Part shown: in pieces, positions 1 to 6,848 of the stretch | Layout of the letters: each line of letters starts with the position of its first letter | Numbering within the stretch: position 1 is the stretch's first letter | Origin: Pseudomonadota bacterium | Lineage (GTDB): Bacteria > Pseudomonadota > Alphaproteobacteria > CACIAM-22H2 | DNA length: 15,422 nt | Direction of reading: 5' to 3' | Assembly: GCA_020161965.1 (NCBI GenBank) | Contig: JAIUNH010000031.1 | Location: 1 to 15,422 of the forward strand | The notes under the pieces: model-generated | What the model was told of the DNA's origin: nothing | Databases searched by the model: none | What the model saw: the letters and a program-made list of their open reading frames with translations, nothing else | Made by a program: the position numbers and the translations under genes

Positions 1-984
1 ATGGTCGGCTGCGACCTGCGCCGCTTCGACGGACGCGGGTCGAATTTCGCCAACGCCAAGCTTTCGGCCTGCGATTTGCGCAACGCCGATTTCCGGCCGG
101 GCAAATCGGTCAAGATGTCCAGCGACCCGGAACGCAAATCCTCGTTCGACGGCGCCACGTTCGACGGCGTCGATATGGGCAAGGCGAAGCTCGACAACGC
201 CAATTTCGACAATGCGAGTTTTGCGTCGTCCAGCTTCGTCGACGCGGAAATGAATGGCGCCAGTTTCGCGGGCGCGGATTTGACCGGCTGCGATTTGTCG
301 GGGGCGCGCCTCGCCAACGCCAATTTCCGCGGGGCGGCGTTGTGCGGCACCCGCCTCGCCGGTTGCGATCTGCGCGGGGCGACGCTGACCGGTGCCAATG
401 TCGCGGGCGCTTCGTTCGACGGTTCCAATATGGAACAAGCGAAGATGCCGATGCCTGCCGAAGGCACGGTGCCGCCCGATTCGCTCAAGGTGATGGTGCG
501 CAACCACGCCGATTGGATGCGTTCGGGCGGGCGCGTGGGGGCTCGTGCGGCGTTCGCGGGGCTGGGTCTGCAAGGCGCCGATCTGGTCGGCGCCGATCTT
601 TCCGGTGCCGCGTTCGATGGCGCCGATTTGTCGGGCGCGTCGTTGATGGGTGCACGCCTCGTGCTCGCGACCTTCATCAAGGTCCGGCTCGACGGCGCCA
701 TTCTCGACAACGCCGATTTGTCGGGCGCTGTGTTGATGGGCGCTTCGCTGCGCGGCGCCAAGCTGCGCAAGGCGATCCTGTTTCCCGCCGACATCATCGG
801 CAAGGACGGCAAGCCGTCGGGGCGCAAGATCGCGACCAATCTCACCGATTGCGATCTGCGCGCGGCCGATTTCTCGGGTGCGGATCTGCGCTTCGCGCGT
901 CTGCTGAACGCCAAGACGACGGCCGCGAAATTCGTAGGCGCCAAACTCGATCAAGCCGAATTGCCGCCGGGCACGAAGACGTGA
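1..984 (+). CDS. Pentapeptide-repeat protein (possibly 5'-truncated)
   Basis: The protein has 327 residues from the ATG at base 1. It is built almost entirely of A(D/N)LxG-type five-residue repeats, for example CDLRNADF, GADLTGCDLSGARLANANF and GADLVGADLSGAAFDGADL. Such repeats fold as a right-handed quadrilateral beta-helix. There are two blocks, about residues 1-150 and 195-325. A non-repeat linker at about 151-194 separates them and contains HADWMRSGGRVG, a HxxWxxSGG segment that I recall from other proteobacterial pentapeptide proteins. No signal peptide, membrane segment or catalytic motif is visible. The window opens in the middle of a repeat and no upstream sequence is available, so the true start may lie outside. 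The function is unknown; members of this fold act as scaffolds or protein-binding modules. The stop overlaps the next gene's GTG by 4 bp, so the two are probably cotranscribed. Confidence 0.85.
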   Translation: MVGCDLRRFDGRGSNFANAKLSACDLRNADFRPGKSVKMSSDPERKSSFDGATFDGVDMGKAKLDNANFDNASFASSSFVDAEMNGASFAGADLTGCDLSGARLANANFRGAALCGTRLAGCDLRGATLTGANVAGASFDGSNMEQAKMPMPAEGTVPPDSLKVMVRNHADWMRSGGRVGARAAFAGLGLQGADLVGADLSGAAFDGADLSGASLMGARLVLATFIKVRLDGAILDNADLSGAVLMGASLRGAKLRKAILFPADIIGKDGKPSGRKIATNLTDCDLRAADFSGADLRFARLLNAKTTAAKFVGAKLDQAELPPGTKT

Positions 985-1691
985 ACTTGCGCGCGGGGCT
1001 TGCCGCCGCGTTGTTCCTGCTTGCCGCGAATGCGGTTGCGCAATCCTCTTCCGTCGAATGGGTCGCGATCCGTCACGCCGATAAAGCGGGCGAATACGAA
1101 TTCTCGGTCGAGATCGACTATCCGCGCTTTCGTGGCGCGAAATTCGCCGAGGTGAACGACGCCTATCGCCGCGATGCGACGGCGGCCGAAAGCGAAGCGC
1201 TCGAAGCCTTCGCCGATCAACGCGACGAAGAATATTTCCGTGGCTGGGAAACGTTGCAGCGCGGATCGGCGGCGCAGGCTGGCGCGCAAGCCGTCGGCAT
1301 TCGCTTGCTCGTTTGGGCCTATACCGGCGGTGCCCATGGCAATGGCGGCACGCTGTGTTCGCTGGTCGATCTGCGGACCGGGAAATTCGCCAAACCCGGC
1401 GACGTCTTCGCGGGTGCGGATTGGCGCGAGAAACTCGTGCCGCGCGTCGATAGCGGTTTGCGGCGCCTGTTCAAAACCAAGCCCGGCTTCAGCGATGCCG
1501 TGCCGCGCGAAGAACTGCTCGACGCGCTGAAAGCCGATACGCGCTTCTGCTGGGGCGAAACGGCGCTGACGATCGTGTTCGATCCTTACGAAGTCGGCCC
1601 CTACGCGCACGGCATGTATGACGTCGTGCTGCCTTACGCGAACCTCGCGGCCCTGCTGCGCAAAGACGGACCGGTGAAGGTCGGGCGTTAA
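981..1691 (+). CDS. Secreted DUF3298 (RsiV-like) domain protein
   Basis: The start chosen is the GTG at 981, overlapping the upstream TGA as GTGA. It gives 236 residues beginning with a clear signal peptide (hydrophobic 5-19, likely cleavage after AVAQ at about residue 21), so the protein is probably periplasmic. The open frame continues upstream to 342, but only as the out-of-frame shadow of the pentapeptide gene. The DUF3298 hallmarks are present: YTGGAHGNGG at about 114-123, followed by LVDLRTGKFAKPGDVF, and near the C-terminus FDPYEVGPYAHGMYDVVLPY at about 200-219. In RsiV and related proteins this fold binds peptidoglycan or lysozyme, but no anti-sigma region is attached here. The cellular role is therefore unknown. 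Its stop overlaps the convergent ABC ATPase stop by 4 bp (TTAA). Confidence 0.8.
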   Translation: MNLRAGLAAALFLLAANAVAQSSSVEWVAIRHADKAGEYEFSVEIDYPRFRGAKFAEVNDAYRRDATAAESEALEAFADQRDEEYFRGWETLQRGSAAQAGAQAVGIRLLVWAYTGGAHGNGGTLCSLVDLRTGKFAKPGDVFAGADWREKLVPRVDSGLRRLFKTKPGFSDAVPREELLDALKADTRFCWGETALTIVFDPYEVGPYAHGMYDVVLPYANLAALLRKDGPVKVGR

Positions 1692-2332
1692 CCGCGCGGC
1701 GCCTGAACACGGATTTCCGCCACGATGCGCGCCGGTTCGTCGCCGAGTTCCAGAATGCGGTCGGCCATGCTTTCGGCCTCGGCGCGATCATGCGTGACCA
1801 GCAGCATCGCGGTGGGCCTTGCGCGCCACGCGGTCAGCACGAGATCGCGGCTATGTGCCGCCATGTCCGCGTCAAGCGAAACGAAGGGCTCGTCGAGCAG
1901 CACGAGTTCCGGCGATACGGCGAAGGCGCGCGCGATCGCCGCCCGCCGCGCCATACCCAGCGACAGCGTGCCCGGATAGGCATCCGCAAATTGCAGCAGG
2001 CCGAGCGTGTCGAGCAGATTATCGGCCAAAGCGTCGTCAGGCGTTTCTTGGGCAAGGCGCAGGTTTTCACGCACCGTACGCCACGGCAGCAAGCGCGGTT
2101 CCTGGAACACGGTGCCGATGCGCGGGGTGCGGCCGTGCGGCCATTCCAGGCTGCCGTTGAAATCGCGCTCCAGCCCGCCGGCGATGCGCAGCAATGTCGT
2201 CTTGCCGCAGCCCGACGGGCCGACGATAGCGACGATCTCGCGCGCACCCAGCGCAAGGTCGATCGCGCCCAGCACCTTCCGTGTGCCGAATGCCTTGCCG
2301 GCGATATGCAGGCGCAAGATCACATCCGCCAT
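1688..2332 (-). CDS. ABC transporter ATP-binding protein, nitrate/sulfonate/taurine type
   Basis: This 214-residue ATPase would power the importer encoded by the two genes upstream of it. All nucleotide-binding motifs are present: Walker A GPSGCGKTT (38-46), Q-loop VFQEPRLLPW with Q at 77, a signature LSLGM (123-127) that departs from the usual LSGGM/LSGGQ, Walker B ELVLLDEP (142-149), and H-loop VTHD with H181. The QEPRLLPW Q-loop is typical of the SsuB/TauB/NrtD subfamily. I chose the ATG at 2332, which yields MADVILRL and overlaps the permease end by 13 bp. A longer start at 2371 would add 13 residues that are permease coding sequence in another frame. At about 214 residues it is at the short end for the family. 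The substrate cannot be read from this subunit. Confidence 0.92.
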   Translation of the reverse strand: MADVILRLHIAGKAFGTRKVLGAIDLALGAREIVAIVGPSGCGKTTLLRIAGGLERDFNGSLEWPHGRTPRIGTVFQEPRLLPWRTVRENLRLAQETPDDALADNLLDTLGLLQFADAYPGTLSLGMARRAAIARAFAVSPELVLLDEPFVSLDADMAAHSRDLVLTAWRARPTAMLLVTHDRAEAESMADRILELGDEPARIVAEIRVQAPRG

Positions 2333-3063
2333 TTTGCGACCCGCCTTTCGAGCGGCTGGAACGCCGCCCATTCGATGAGTTGCACGACCATCACGAAGGC
2401 GAGCGCGTAGGCCAGGATCGCCGTCACATCGAAAAGCTGGAAATGGATCTGGATCTGGAAGCCGACCCCGTTGCTGCGGCCGAGCAGTTCAACGACCAGC
2501 ACGATCTTCCAGATCAATGCGAGGCCCGATCGCGCCGCCGCGACGATATAGGGCGCCAACTGCGGCAGGATCACATGGCGCAACACGCGCAAGCGGGACA
2601 TGCGGAAGCTGCGCGCCATTTCCATCAGCGCCGGGTCCAGCGCACGGGCGCCCTCGCGCAACGTGACCGCCGTGTTCGGCAGCTTGTTGAGCGCCACGGC
2701 GCCGATCGCGGCGGCCTCGGTCAGGCCGAACCACACATAGATCAGCACGATCAGCACCAGGGCCGGCATGTTCAGCAGCAGCGTTACGGCGCTGTCCAGC
2801 GCCGCATCGAGCTGGCGCCAGCGTCCCATCGCGATGCCCAAGGCGCCGCCCAGCAACAGCGTCAGCGTGAAGGCGGCGGCGACGCGCGCCAGCGTGATGC
2901 CGAGATGAAGCGGCAACGTGCCATCGGCCGACAGCCGCCACATTTCAAACGCCACGGCGCTGAAGCTCGGCAGCAAGCGATTATCGGAGAACATCGCGCC
3001 GATTTGCCAAAATGCGAGAAAGCCAAGCGTCGAGGCGATCCGCGTGGGCAGGCTATTCGTCAC
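2320..3063 (-). CDS. ABC transporter permease, nitrate/sulfonate/taurine type
   Basis: The start is the GTG at 3063, overlapping the binding-protein TGA as GTGA, and gives 247 residues. Hydrophobic segments at about 8-25, 55-80, 90-115, 120-135, 175-200 and 210-232 indicate a six-helix inner-membrane protein of the BPD_transp_1 family. The cytoplasmic coupling loop EMARSFRMSRLRVLRHVILP corresponds to the EAA loop that docks on the ATPase; the usual glycine is arginine here, while the terminal ILP is kept. The downstream ATPase gene overlaps it by 13 bp, so the order is binding protein, permease, ATPase in one operon. The frame stays open upstream to 3375, but that extension is Arg/Pro-rich shadow of the binding-protein gene. 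Confidence 0.9.
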   Translation of the reverse strand: MTNSLPTRIASTLGFLAFWQIGAMFSDNRLLPSFSAVAFEMWRLSADGTLPLHLGITLARVAAAFTLTLLLGGALGIAMGRWRQLDAALDSAVTLLLNMPALVLIVLIYVWFGLTEAAAIGAVALNKLPNTAVTLREGARALDPALMEMARSFRMSRLRVLRHVILPQLAPYIVAAARSGLALIWKIVLVVELLGRSNGVGFQIQIHFQLFDVTAILAYALAFVMVVQLIEWAAFQPLERRVAKWRM

Positions 3064-4031
3064 GAAGCGTCCCGCCACTCGACCGGCCAGAAAATGCCCG
3101 GCGGCACGGTTGCGGCTGGGCCGACCAAAGCGGGCCCGCCGATGCGCGCGAGCAGGGCGTAGAGTTTCGACGCGGCATCGCGCTCGTCCGTGCCCCATTG
3201 GCGCGGCATGCCCGCGCGATACCAATCGCGAAGTTTGACGAGTTCGCCGTCGTCGGTCGCATTGGTCAACGGGCGCAAACGCCGCCATTCGTCGTCCGAC
3301 CGCGCGAGAATGCCCCGCGCTTGGCGCGACGCGGCAAGGAAGCTCGCCAGCGTTTCGGGATTGCGTTGGGCCCACGCGGTCGAGAAGGTGTAGCCGAGAT
3401 AGGGCACACCCGTGCCGATGCCCAGTTCCGCGACCGCTTCTTCAACCGCCATCACGCGGCGCGCACCGGCGGCTTCGGCCCGCGCGGCGAAGGGCCAGAA
3501 GGTCAACACCGCGTCGAGCCGGCCGAGTTTCATTTGCTCGGCCAGCAGCGACGGGGCGGCGAAGCTGCGCTCGGTCGCCGCGTCGAGATCGATCCCGAGG
3601 CGTTCCTTGGCGTAGGCGCGCAAGATCAGCCAGCTTTTGTCGAGCGGCGAGCCCGCGATGCCCAGCCGCTTGCCGGGAAGGTCGGCGACTTTGCGCACCG
3701 GCGATGCTTCGGGGGCGATCAGCGCGCCGACGGCGTTGGAGAAGGGCACGAAGCTCCAATCCGCGCCGGTGGCGCGTTGGCGCGCGACCCACATCCAATC
3801 GACGACGATCGCGTCGACCTGGCCCGCTTGCAGCGCGATCTGTGCCGCTTGCTGCGCGGCCAATTCCTGCGGGGCGACGGCGGCAAGCCCGTGTTGGCGA
3901 ATGACGTCGATCTCCCACGACACCGTGCCGAAGCGCAGCACGCCGACCCTTATGGAGGGCGCGGCGACGGCGATATTGGGGCGCGAAGCGGCGGCGAGAA
4001 GAAGGGCCGAGAAGCGGCGGCGGGCGAGCAT
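3060..4031 (-). CDS. ABC transporter substrate-binding protein (NMT1/SsuA-like)
   Basis: The protein has 323 residues from the ATG at 4031. An Arg-rich start and hydrophobic stretch (MLARRRFSALLLAAAS, likely cleavage after AVA at about 23) form a signal peptide, so the protein is periplasmic. The body resembles the NMT1/THI5/SsuA-type binding proteins: an early strand with LRFGTVSWEIDV (about 32-43), the AIVVDWMWVARQ segment (74-85), VADLPGKRLGIAGS (115-128) and LLAEQMKLGRLDAVLTFWPF (162-181). This superfamily binds sulfonates, nitrate, thiamine precursors and other small molecules, and the ligand is not deducible here. It is first in the ABC operon and diverges from a PQQ sugar-dehydrogenase gene, so a functional link is possible. 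The reading frame runs on upstream to 5198 only as the antisense shadow of that dehydrogenase. Confidence 0.88.
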   Translation of the reverse strand: MLARRRFSALLLAAASRPNIAVAAPSIRVGVLRFGTVSWEIDVIRQHGLAAVAPQELAAQQAAQIALQAGQVDAIVVDWMWVARQRATGADWSFVPFSNAVGALIAPEASPVRKVADLPGKRLGIAGSPLDKSWLILRAYAKERLGIDLDAATERSFAAPSLLAEQMKLGRLDAVLTFWPFAARAEAAGARRVMAVEEAVAELGIGTGVPYLGYTFSTAWAQRNPETLASFLAASRQARGILARSDDEWRRLRPLTNATDDGELVKLRDWYRAGMPRQWGTDERDAASKLYALLARIGGPALVGPAATVPPGIFWPVEWRDAS

Positions 4032-4118
4032 GCGGACGCTATTCCAGAAAGATAATATCAATGGTACCAACCCGTCTCCGCCAATGCCAGCGGGGCCAAG
4101 AGTTCGGAGAGAGCGGCG
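4032..4118. promoter_or_regulatory. Divergent intergenic region, presumed promoters
   Basis: These 87 bp separate the divergent ABC operon and PQQ dehydrogenase gene, so they must hold both starts of transcription unless distal promoters are used. A short AT-rich patch (GATAATATCA at 4051-4060) stands out and could supply a -10 element for either strand. No well-spaced consensus -35 is visible on either strand. GGAGAG at about 4106-4111 is a good ribosome-binding site for the gene starting at 4119. Confidence 0.35.
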
Positions 4119-5420
4119 ATGAGCTTTTCCAAGATATTCGCGCGTGTGGTTGCACTTGTCGGTGGCGGTGCGGTGGCACTGCGGCGGATGCGCGACGGGG
4201 ACCCGACTCCGGCCTGGGGCAGCGCGCCCGCAATTCCTGTGGCCAAGCCGCAAGGTGCGGTACCGACCTTGAAGATGCCGACCGCGCAAGGCTGGGCGCC
4301 GGGGCAAGTGCCGATGGCCGCCCCGGGTTTGAAGGTGAACGCCTTCGCGCGCAATCTCGACCATCCGCGCTGGATCTATTGTCTGCCGAACGGCGACGTG
4401 TTGATCGCGGAGTCCAGCACCGTGCCGGGCCCGGTGAAGACCGTGTTCGGTCTTGCGACGCGCGCCACCATGCAGCGTGCGGGTGCCATCGTGCCCAGCG
4501 CCAATCGCATCACGCGCTTGCGCGACGCCGACGGCGACGGTGTCGCCGAAATTCAAGCGCCGTTCATGGAAGGGCTCAATCAACCCTTCGGCATGGCGCT
4601 GCTCGGCGACACGTTTTACGTCGGCAATACCGATGGCGTGATGGCGTTCCCCTATGCGAAGGACGCAACGCGCATTGAGGCACCCGGCAAGCGCATCGCG
4701 ACGTTCAAGCCCGGCGGACATTGGACGCGCAGTCTGCTGCCCAGCCAAGACGGCAAGTTGCTTTATGCGGGCGTGGGCTCGCTCACCAATATCGCCGATG
4801 ACGGCATGGAAGCCGAGGAAGGCCGCGCCGCGATCCATGTGCTCGACCTTGCCGCCGGCACCGATCGCATTTTCGCGGGCGGCTTGCGCAATGCCGTGGG
4901 CATGGCGTGGGAGCCGACGACCGGCAAGCTGTGGACCGTGGTCAACGAGCGCGACGGCTTGGGCGACGAAACGCCGCCCGATTATCTGACTTCGGTGACC
5001 GAGGGCGGGTTCTATGGCTGGCCCTATAGCTATTGGGACCGCATCGTCGACGATCGCGTGCCGCAAAACGAAGCGTTGGTCGCAAGTTCGATCACGCCGG
5101 ATTTCGCCCTTGGCGGGCATACCGCGTCGCTGGGCCTGTGCTGGATGCCGGCGGGCACGCTGCCGGGCTTCCCCGACGGCATGGTGATCGGCCAGCACGG
5201 CTCGTGGAACCGCAGCAAGCTCAGCGGCTACAAGGTCGTGTTCGTGCCGTTCGAAAACGGCAAGCCCTCGGGCCCGTCGCGCGACATTTTGTGGGGCTTC
5301 TTGGCGCCGGACGAAAGCGTGTCCTATGGGCGCCCGGTCGGCGTGACGCTCGGCCCCGACAATTCGCTGCTGATGGCCGACGACGTCGGCAACGTCATCT
5401 GGCGCGTGACGGCGGCGTAG
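4119..5420 (+). CDS. PQQ-dependent sugar dehydrogenase, sorbosone dehydrogenase-like
   Basis: This 433-residue protein belongs to the soluble glucose/sorbosone dehydrogenase beta-propeller family, which oxidises aldoses or sugar aldehydes with pyrroloquinoline quinone. A hydrophobic stretch at about 8-21 suggests export or an N-terminal anchor. Visible family features are NLDHPRWIYCLPNGDVLIAE at the propeller start, an EF-hand-like DADGDG at 136-141, GGHWTRSLLPS with H201 where the catalytic base is expected, GLRNAVGMAW with R257-N258 matching the Arg-Asn PQQ-binding pair of soluble glucose dehydrogenase, GQHGSWNRS (359-367), and the closing blade RPVGV...LLMADDVGNVIWRV. The residue assignments rest on remembered family knowledge. 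The ABC importer diverges from it; the fic gene converges and begins its stop 6 bp away. The substrate is unknown, and no PQQ biosynthesis gene is in the window. Confidence 0.88.
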   Translation: MSFSKIFARVVALVGGGAVALRRMRDGDPTPAWGSAPAIPVAKPQGAVPTLKMPTAQGWAPGQVPMAAPGLKVNAFARNLDHPRWIYCLPNGDVLIAESSTVPGPVKTVFGLATRATMQRAGAIVPSANRITRLRDADGDGVAEIQAPFMEGLNQPFGMALLGDTFYVGNTDGVMAFPYAKDATRIEAPGKRIATFKPGGHWTRSLLPSQDGKLLYAGVGSLTNIADDGMEAEEGRAAIHVLDLAAGTDRIFAGGLRNAVGMAWEPTTGKLWTVVNERDGLGDETPPDYLTSVTEGGFYGWPYSYWDRIVDDRVPQNEALVASSITPDFALGGHTASLGLCWMPAGTLPGFPDGMVIGQHGSWNRSKLSGYKVVFVPFENGKPSGPSRDILWGFLAPDESVSYGRPVGVTLGPDNSLLMADDVGNVIWRVTAA

Positions 5421-5426
5421 GGCGCG

Positions 5427-6527
5427 TCAGTCGCGTTTGTCGTCGGCAATTTCCATAAAGAGCCGGACGAGTTCGACGTTGATGTAGTAGTTGCTGGGAC
5501 CGTTCTGGTGCTTATGTACGAATCCGCTCGCGGTGAGCGTTTCGAGATATTTCGCCGCCGTTTGACGGGTCACGTCGAGGTCGCTGGCGACGAATTCGAT
5601 CCGCGTGTAGGGGTGCCGGAACAAATTGTTTAGAAGATCCTGCGAATATATCTTCGGCAATTCGGTGCGCATCCGATGCTTGGCGCGCGCCATTTGTTCG
5701 CGCACACCCTCGACGAGTTGGAGCGTGGTGCGCGCGGTCACTGCCACAGCTTCGAGCATATAGACGATCCACTCTTCCCATACACCGTCATCGCGTACGG
5801 CTTGCAGTAGTCGATAATAATCGTCCTTGGTCCGTGTGATGTGGCGGCTGAGATAGAGAATGGGCGTGTCGAGTAAGCCCGTTCGCGTCAGATACAGAAC
5901 ATTGAGAATTCGTCCGATGCGCCCGTTGCCGTCGGCGAAAGGATGGATGCTCTCGAATTGATGATGGAGCAGCGCCATCTTAATGAGAGGATCGAGCTTG
6001 CACGCTGCGTCGTCGTTCATGAATCGCTCGAGCGCCGTCATTAAGGCGATGATCTCGTCGGCGTCCTGCGGAGGCACATAAACGATCACACCGGTGCGAT
6101 CGTTTTTCAGCGCCGTGCCGGGCGTTGTTCTGAATCCGTCGTCACGCCTTTTTAGCAAGCGAAACATCTCGATCAGCGTGTTGTTCGAGAGGATTCGTCC
6201 CGACGTGACGAGACGATCGTACCCCAGCCTCAAAGCTTCACGATATAGCGCGACTTCCTTTGCGGCGGACGATCCTGGGCCTTCGGGAAATATATCGACT
6301 TGGAACAACTCATCCTGGGTCGTAACTATGTTTTCGATTTCGGAGCTTGCTTTCGCTTCTTGTAAAGCGAGCGTATCGATCAAGATGCTTTGGTTCGGGA
6401 TCGTCGCCGCACGCCCTTTCAATTCGGCGAGCGCACGATTTGCGGCCGCAAGCGCCTTAAGGATCGGAACGGTCTCAAGATCGATTGGTGGCGGCAGTTC
6501 CGGCAAGCGGTACGTTGGCTTTAACAT
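5427..6527 (-). CDS. Fic family protein AMP-transferase with C-terminal winged helix
   Basis: The protein has 366 residues from the ATG at 6527, with AGGG about 7 nt upstream as ribosome-binding site. The N-terminal Fic_N region carries SSEIEN (61-66), which fits the autoinhibitory (S/T)xxxE(G/N) helix, so this is a class II, self-inhibited Fic protein. The active site HPFADGNGRIGR (195-206) is intact, with H195 and the Mg/phosphate-binding residues present, so AMPylation of a protein hydroxyl is predicted. Residues about 295-360 look like a winged helix-turn-helix (DLDVTRQTAAKYLETLTASGF), as in Shewanella SoFic-type proteins of about 370 residues. Two hand-counted 60-nt samples gave 53% and 55% GC, against 65-67% in obgE and proB, which suggests horizontal acquisition. 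No antitoxin gene is adjacent. The target protein is unknown. Confidence 0.93.
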   Translation of the reverse strand: MLKPTYRLPELPPPIDLETVPILKALAAANRALAELKGRAATIPNQSILIDTLALQEAKASSEIENIVTTQDELFQVDIFPEGPGSSAAKEVALYREALRLGYDRLVTSGRILSNNTLIEMFRLLKRRDDGFRTTPGTALKNDRTGVIVYVPPQDADEIIALMTALERFMNDDAACKLDPLIKMALLHHQFESIHPFADGNGRIGRILNVLYLTRTGLLDTPILYLSRHITRTKDDYYRLLQAVRDDGVWEEWIVYMLEAVAVTARTTLQLVEGVREQMARAKHRMRTELPKIYSQDLLNNLFRHPYTRIEFVASDLDVTRQTAAKYLETLTASGFVHKHQNGPSNYYINVELVRLFMEIADDKRD

Positions 6528-6607
6528 AGCGTGCCCTATATGTTAATAAAAACAGATTTTTTTAACATAACAGGGTCGCTTTGTGCACCAAATGCACATT
6601 CATTAAC
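6521..6607 (-). promoter_or_regulatory. AT-rich promoter/operator region of the fic gene with repeated TTAACATA
   Basis: The octamer TTAACATA occurs at 6521-6528 (over the fic start codon) and at 6562-6569. Its reverse complement TATGTTAA lies at 6539-6546, and a partial TTAACA at 6602-6607. The copies at 6539-6546 and 6562-6569 form an inverted repeat whose spacer adds AAAAA/TTTTT around a CAGA loop, giving a near-perfect palindrome 12-42 bp upstream of the ATG. A second inverted repeat, TGTGCA-N5-TGCACA, is at 6582-6598. The block 6541-6600 is 32% GC by hand count. This looks like an operator for self-regulation, perhaps by the Fic protein's own winged helix, but that is inference. The -35 and -10 elements could not be assigned with confidence. 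Confidence 0.5.
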
Positions 6608-6653
6608 AAACGTATCTTCTGATACCACCCGAATAGATTAGAGCGATCAAAAG

Positions 6654-6695
6654 CACTACGCCCGAGCCTCCGGTTTGGGGGGCTCGGGCGTAGTG
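6654..6695 (-). terminator. Terminator-like 15-bp inverted repeat after tRNA-Ser
   Basis: The arms 6654-6668 and 6681-6695 are perfect reverse complements over 15 bp, with a 12-nt loop. Read on the minus strand the stem begins inside the CCA end of the tRNA and is followed by CTTTTGATC, a short T-tract. It fits a rho-independent terminator for the tRNA transcript that would also separate it from fic downstream. The T-tract is short, so efficiency is uncertain. Confidence 0.65.
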
Positions 6696-6783
6696 GCGGA
6701 CAGGGTGGGATTCGAACCCACGATACCGTTGCCGGTATTTCAGTTTTCGAGACTGACGCCTTCAGCCACTCGGCCACCTGTCC
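6694..6783 (-). tRNA. tRNA-Ser (anticodon CGA), CCA encoded
   Basis: On the minus strand the acceptor stem GGACAGG (6783-6777) pairs with CCTGTCC (6704-6698). It is followed by discriminator G and a genome-encoded CCA (6696-6694). The D-arm reads GGCCGAGTGGCTGAAGGC. The anticodon stem TCAGT/ACTGA encloses the loop CTCGAAA, so the anticodon is CGA and decodes UCG. A long variable arm (ATACCG-GCAA-CGGTAT) is diagnostic of a class II tRNA, and the T-loop GTTCGAATC is intact. The identity is therefore serine. It lies upstream of fic on the same strand. Confidence 0.97.
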
Positions 6784-6848
6784 GCAACGTCTTCGCGGTC
6801 TCGAAGGGCCGGGAACCTAACCCCGAACGCCGCGCCGGGCAAGTGTCG

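Noticed and set aside
342..980. Extension upstream of the DUF3298 gene in the same frame
   Set aside because: Arg-rich shadow of the pentapeptide gene; the GTG at 981 gives a proper signal peptide and a GTGA overlap.
1..984. Possible Qnr-type quinolone-resistance protein
   Set aside because: Pentapeptide repeats alone do not indicate Qnr; the length, two-block layout and insert do not match it.
1688..4031. Naming the importer ssuABC, tauABC or nrtBCD
   Set aside because: No desulfonase, taurine or nitrate gene is adjacent, and the binding protein shows no ligand-specific motif I can identify.
4032..5198. Long N-terminal extension of the substrate-binding-protein frame
   Set aside because: It lies antisense to the PQQ dehydrogenase, is His/Arg-rich, and the signal peptide at 4031 marks the real start.
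6562..6777. 71-residue - strand ORF beginning MAEWLKASVSK
   Set aside because: It is the tRNA-Ser sequence translated, extended into the terminator and the fic upstream region; not a gene.
5421..6783. Integrative element with attL/attR at tRNA-Ser
   Set aside because: No integrase and no second copy of the tRNA 3' end was seen on the far side of fic.
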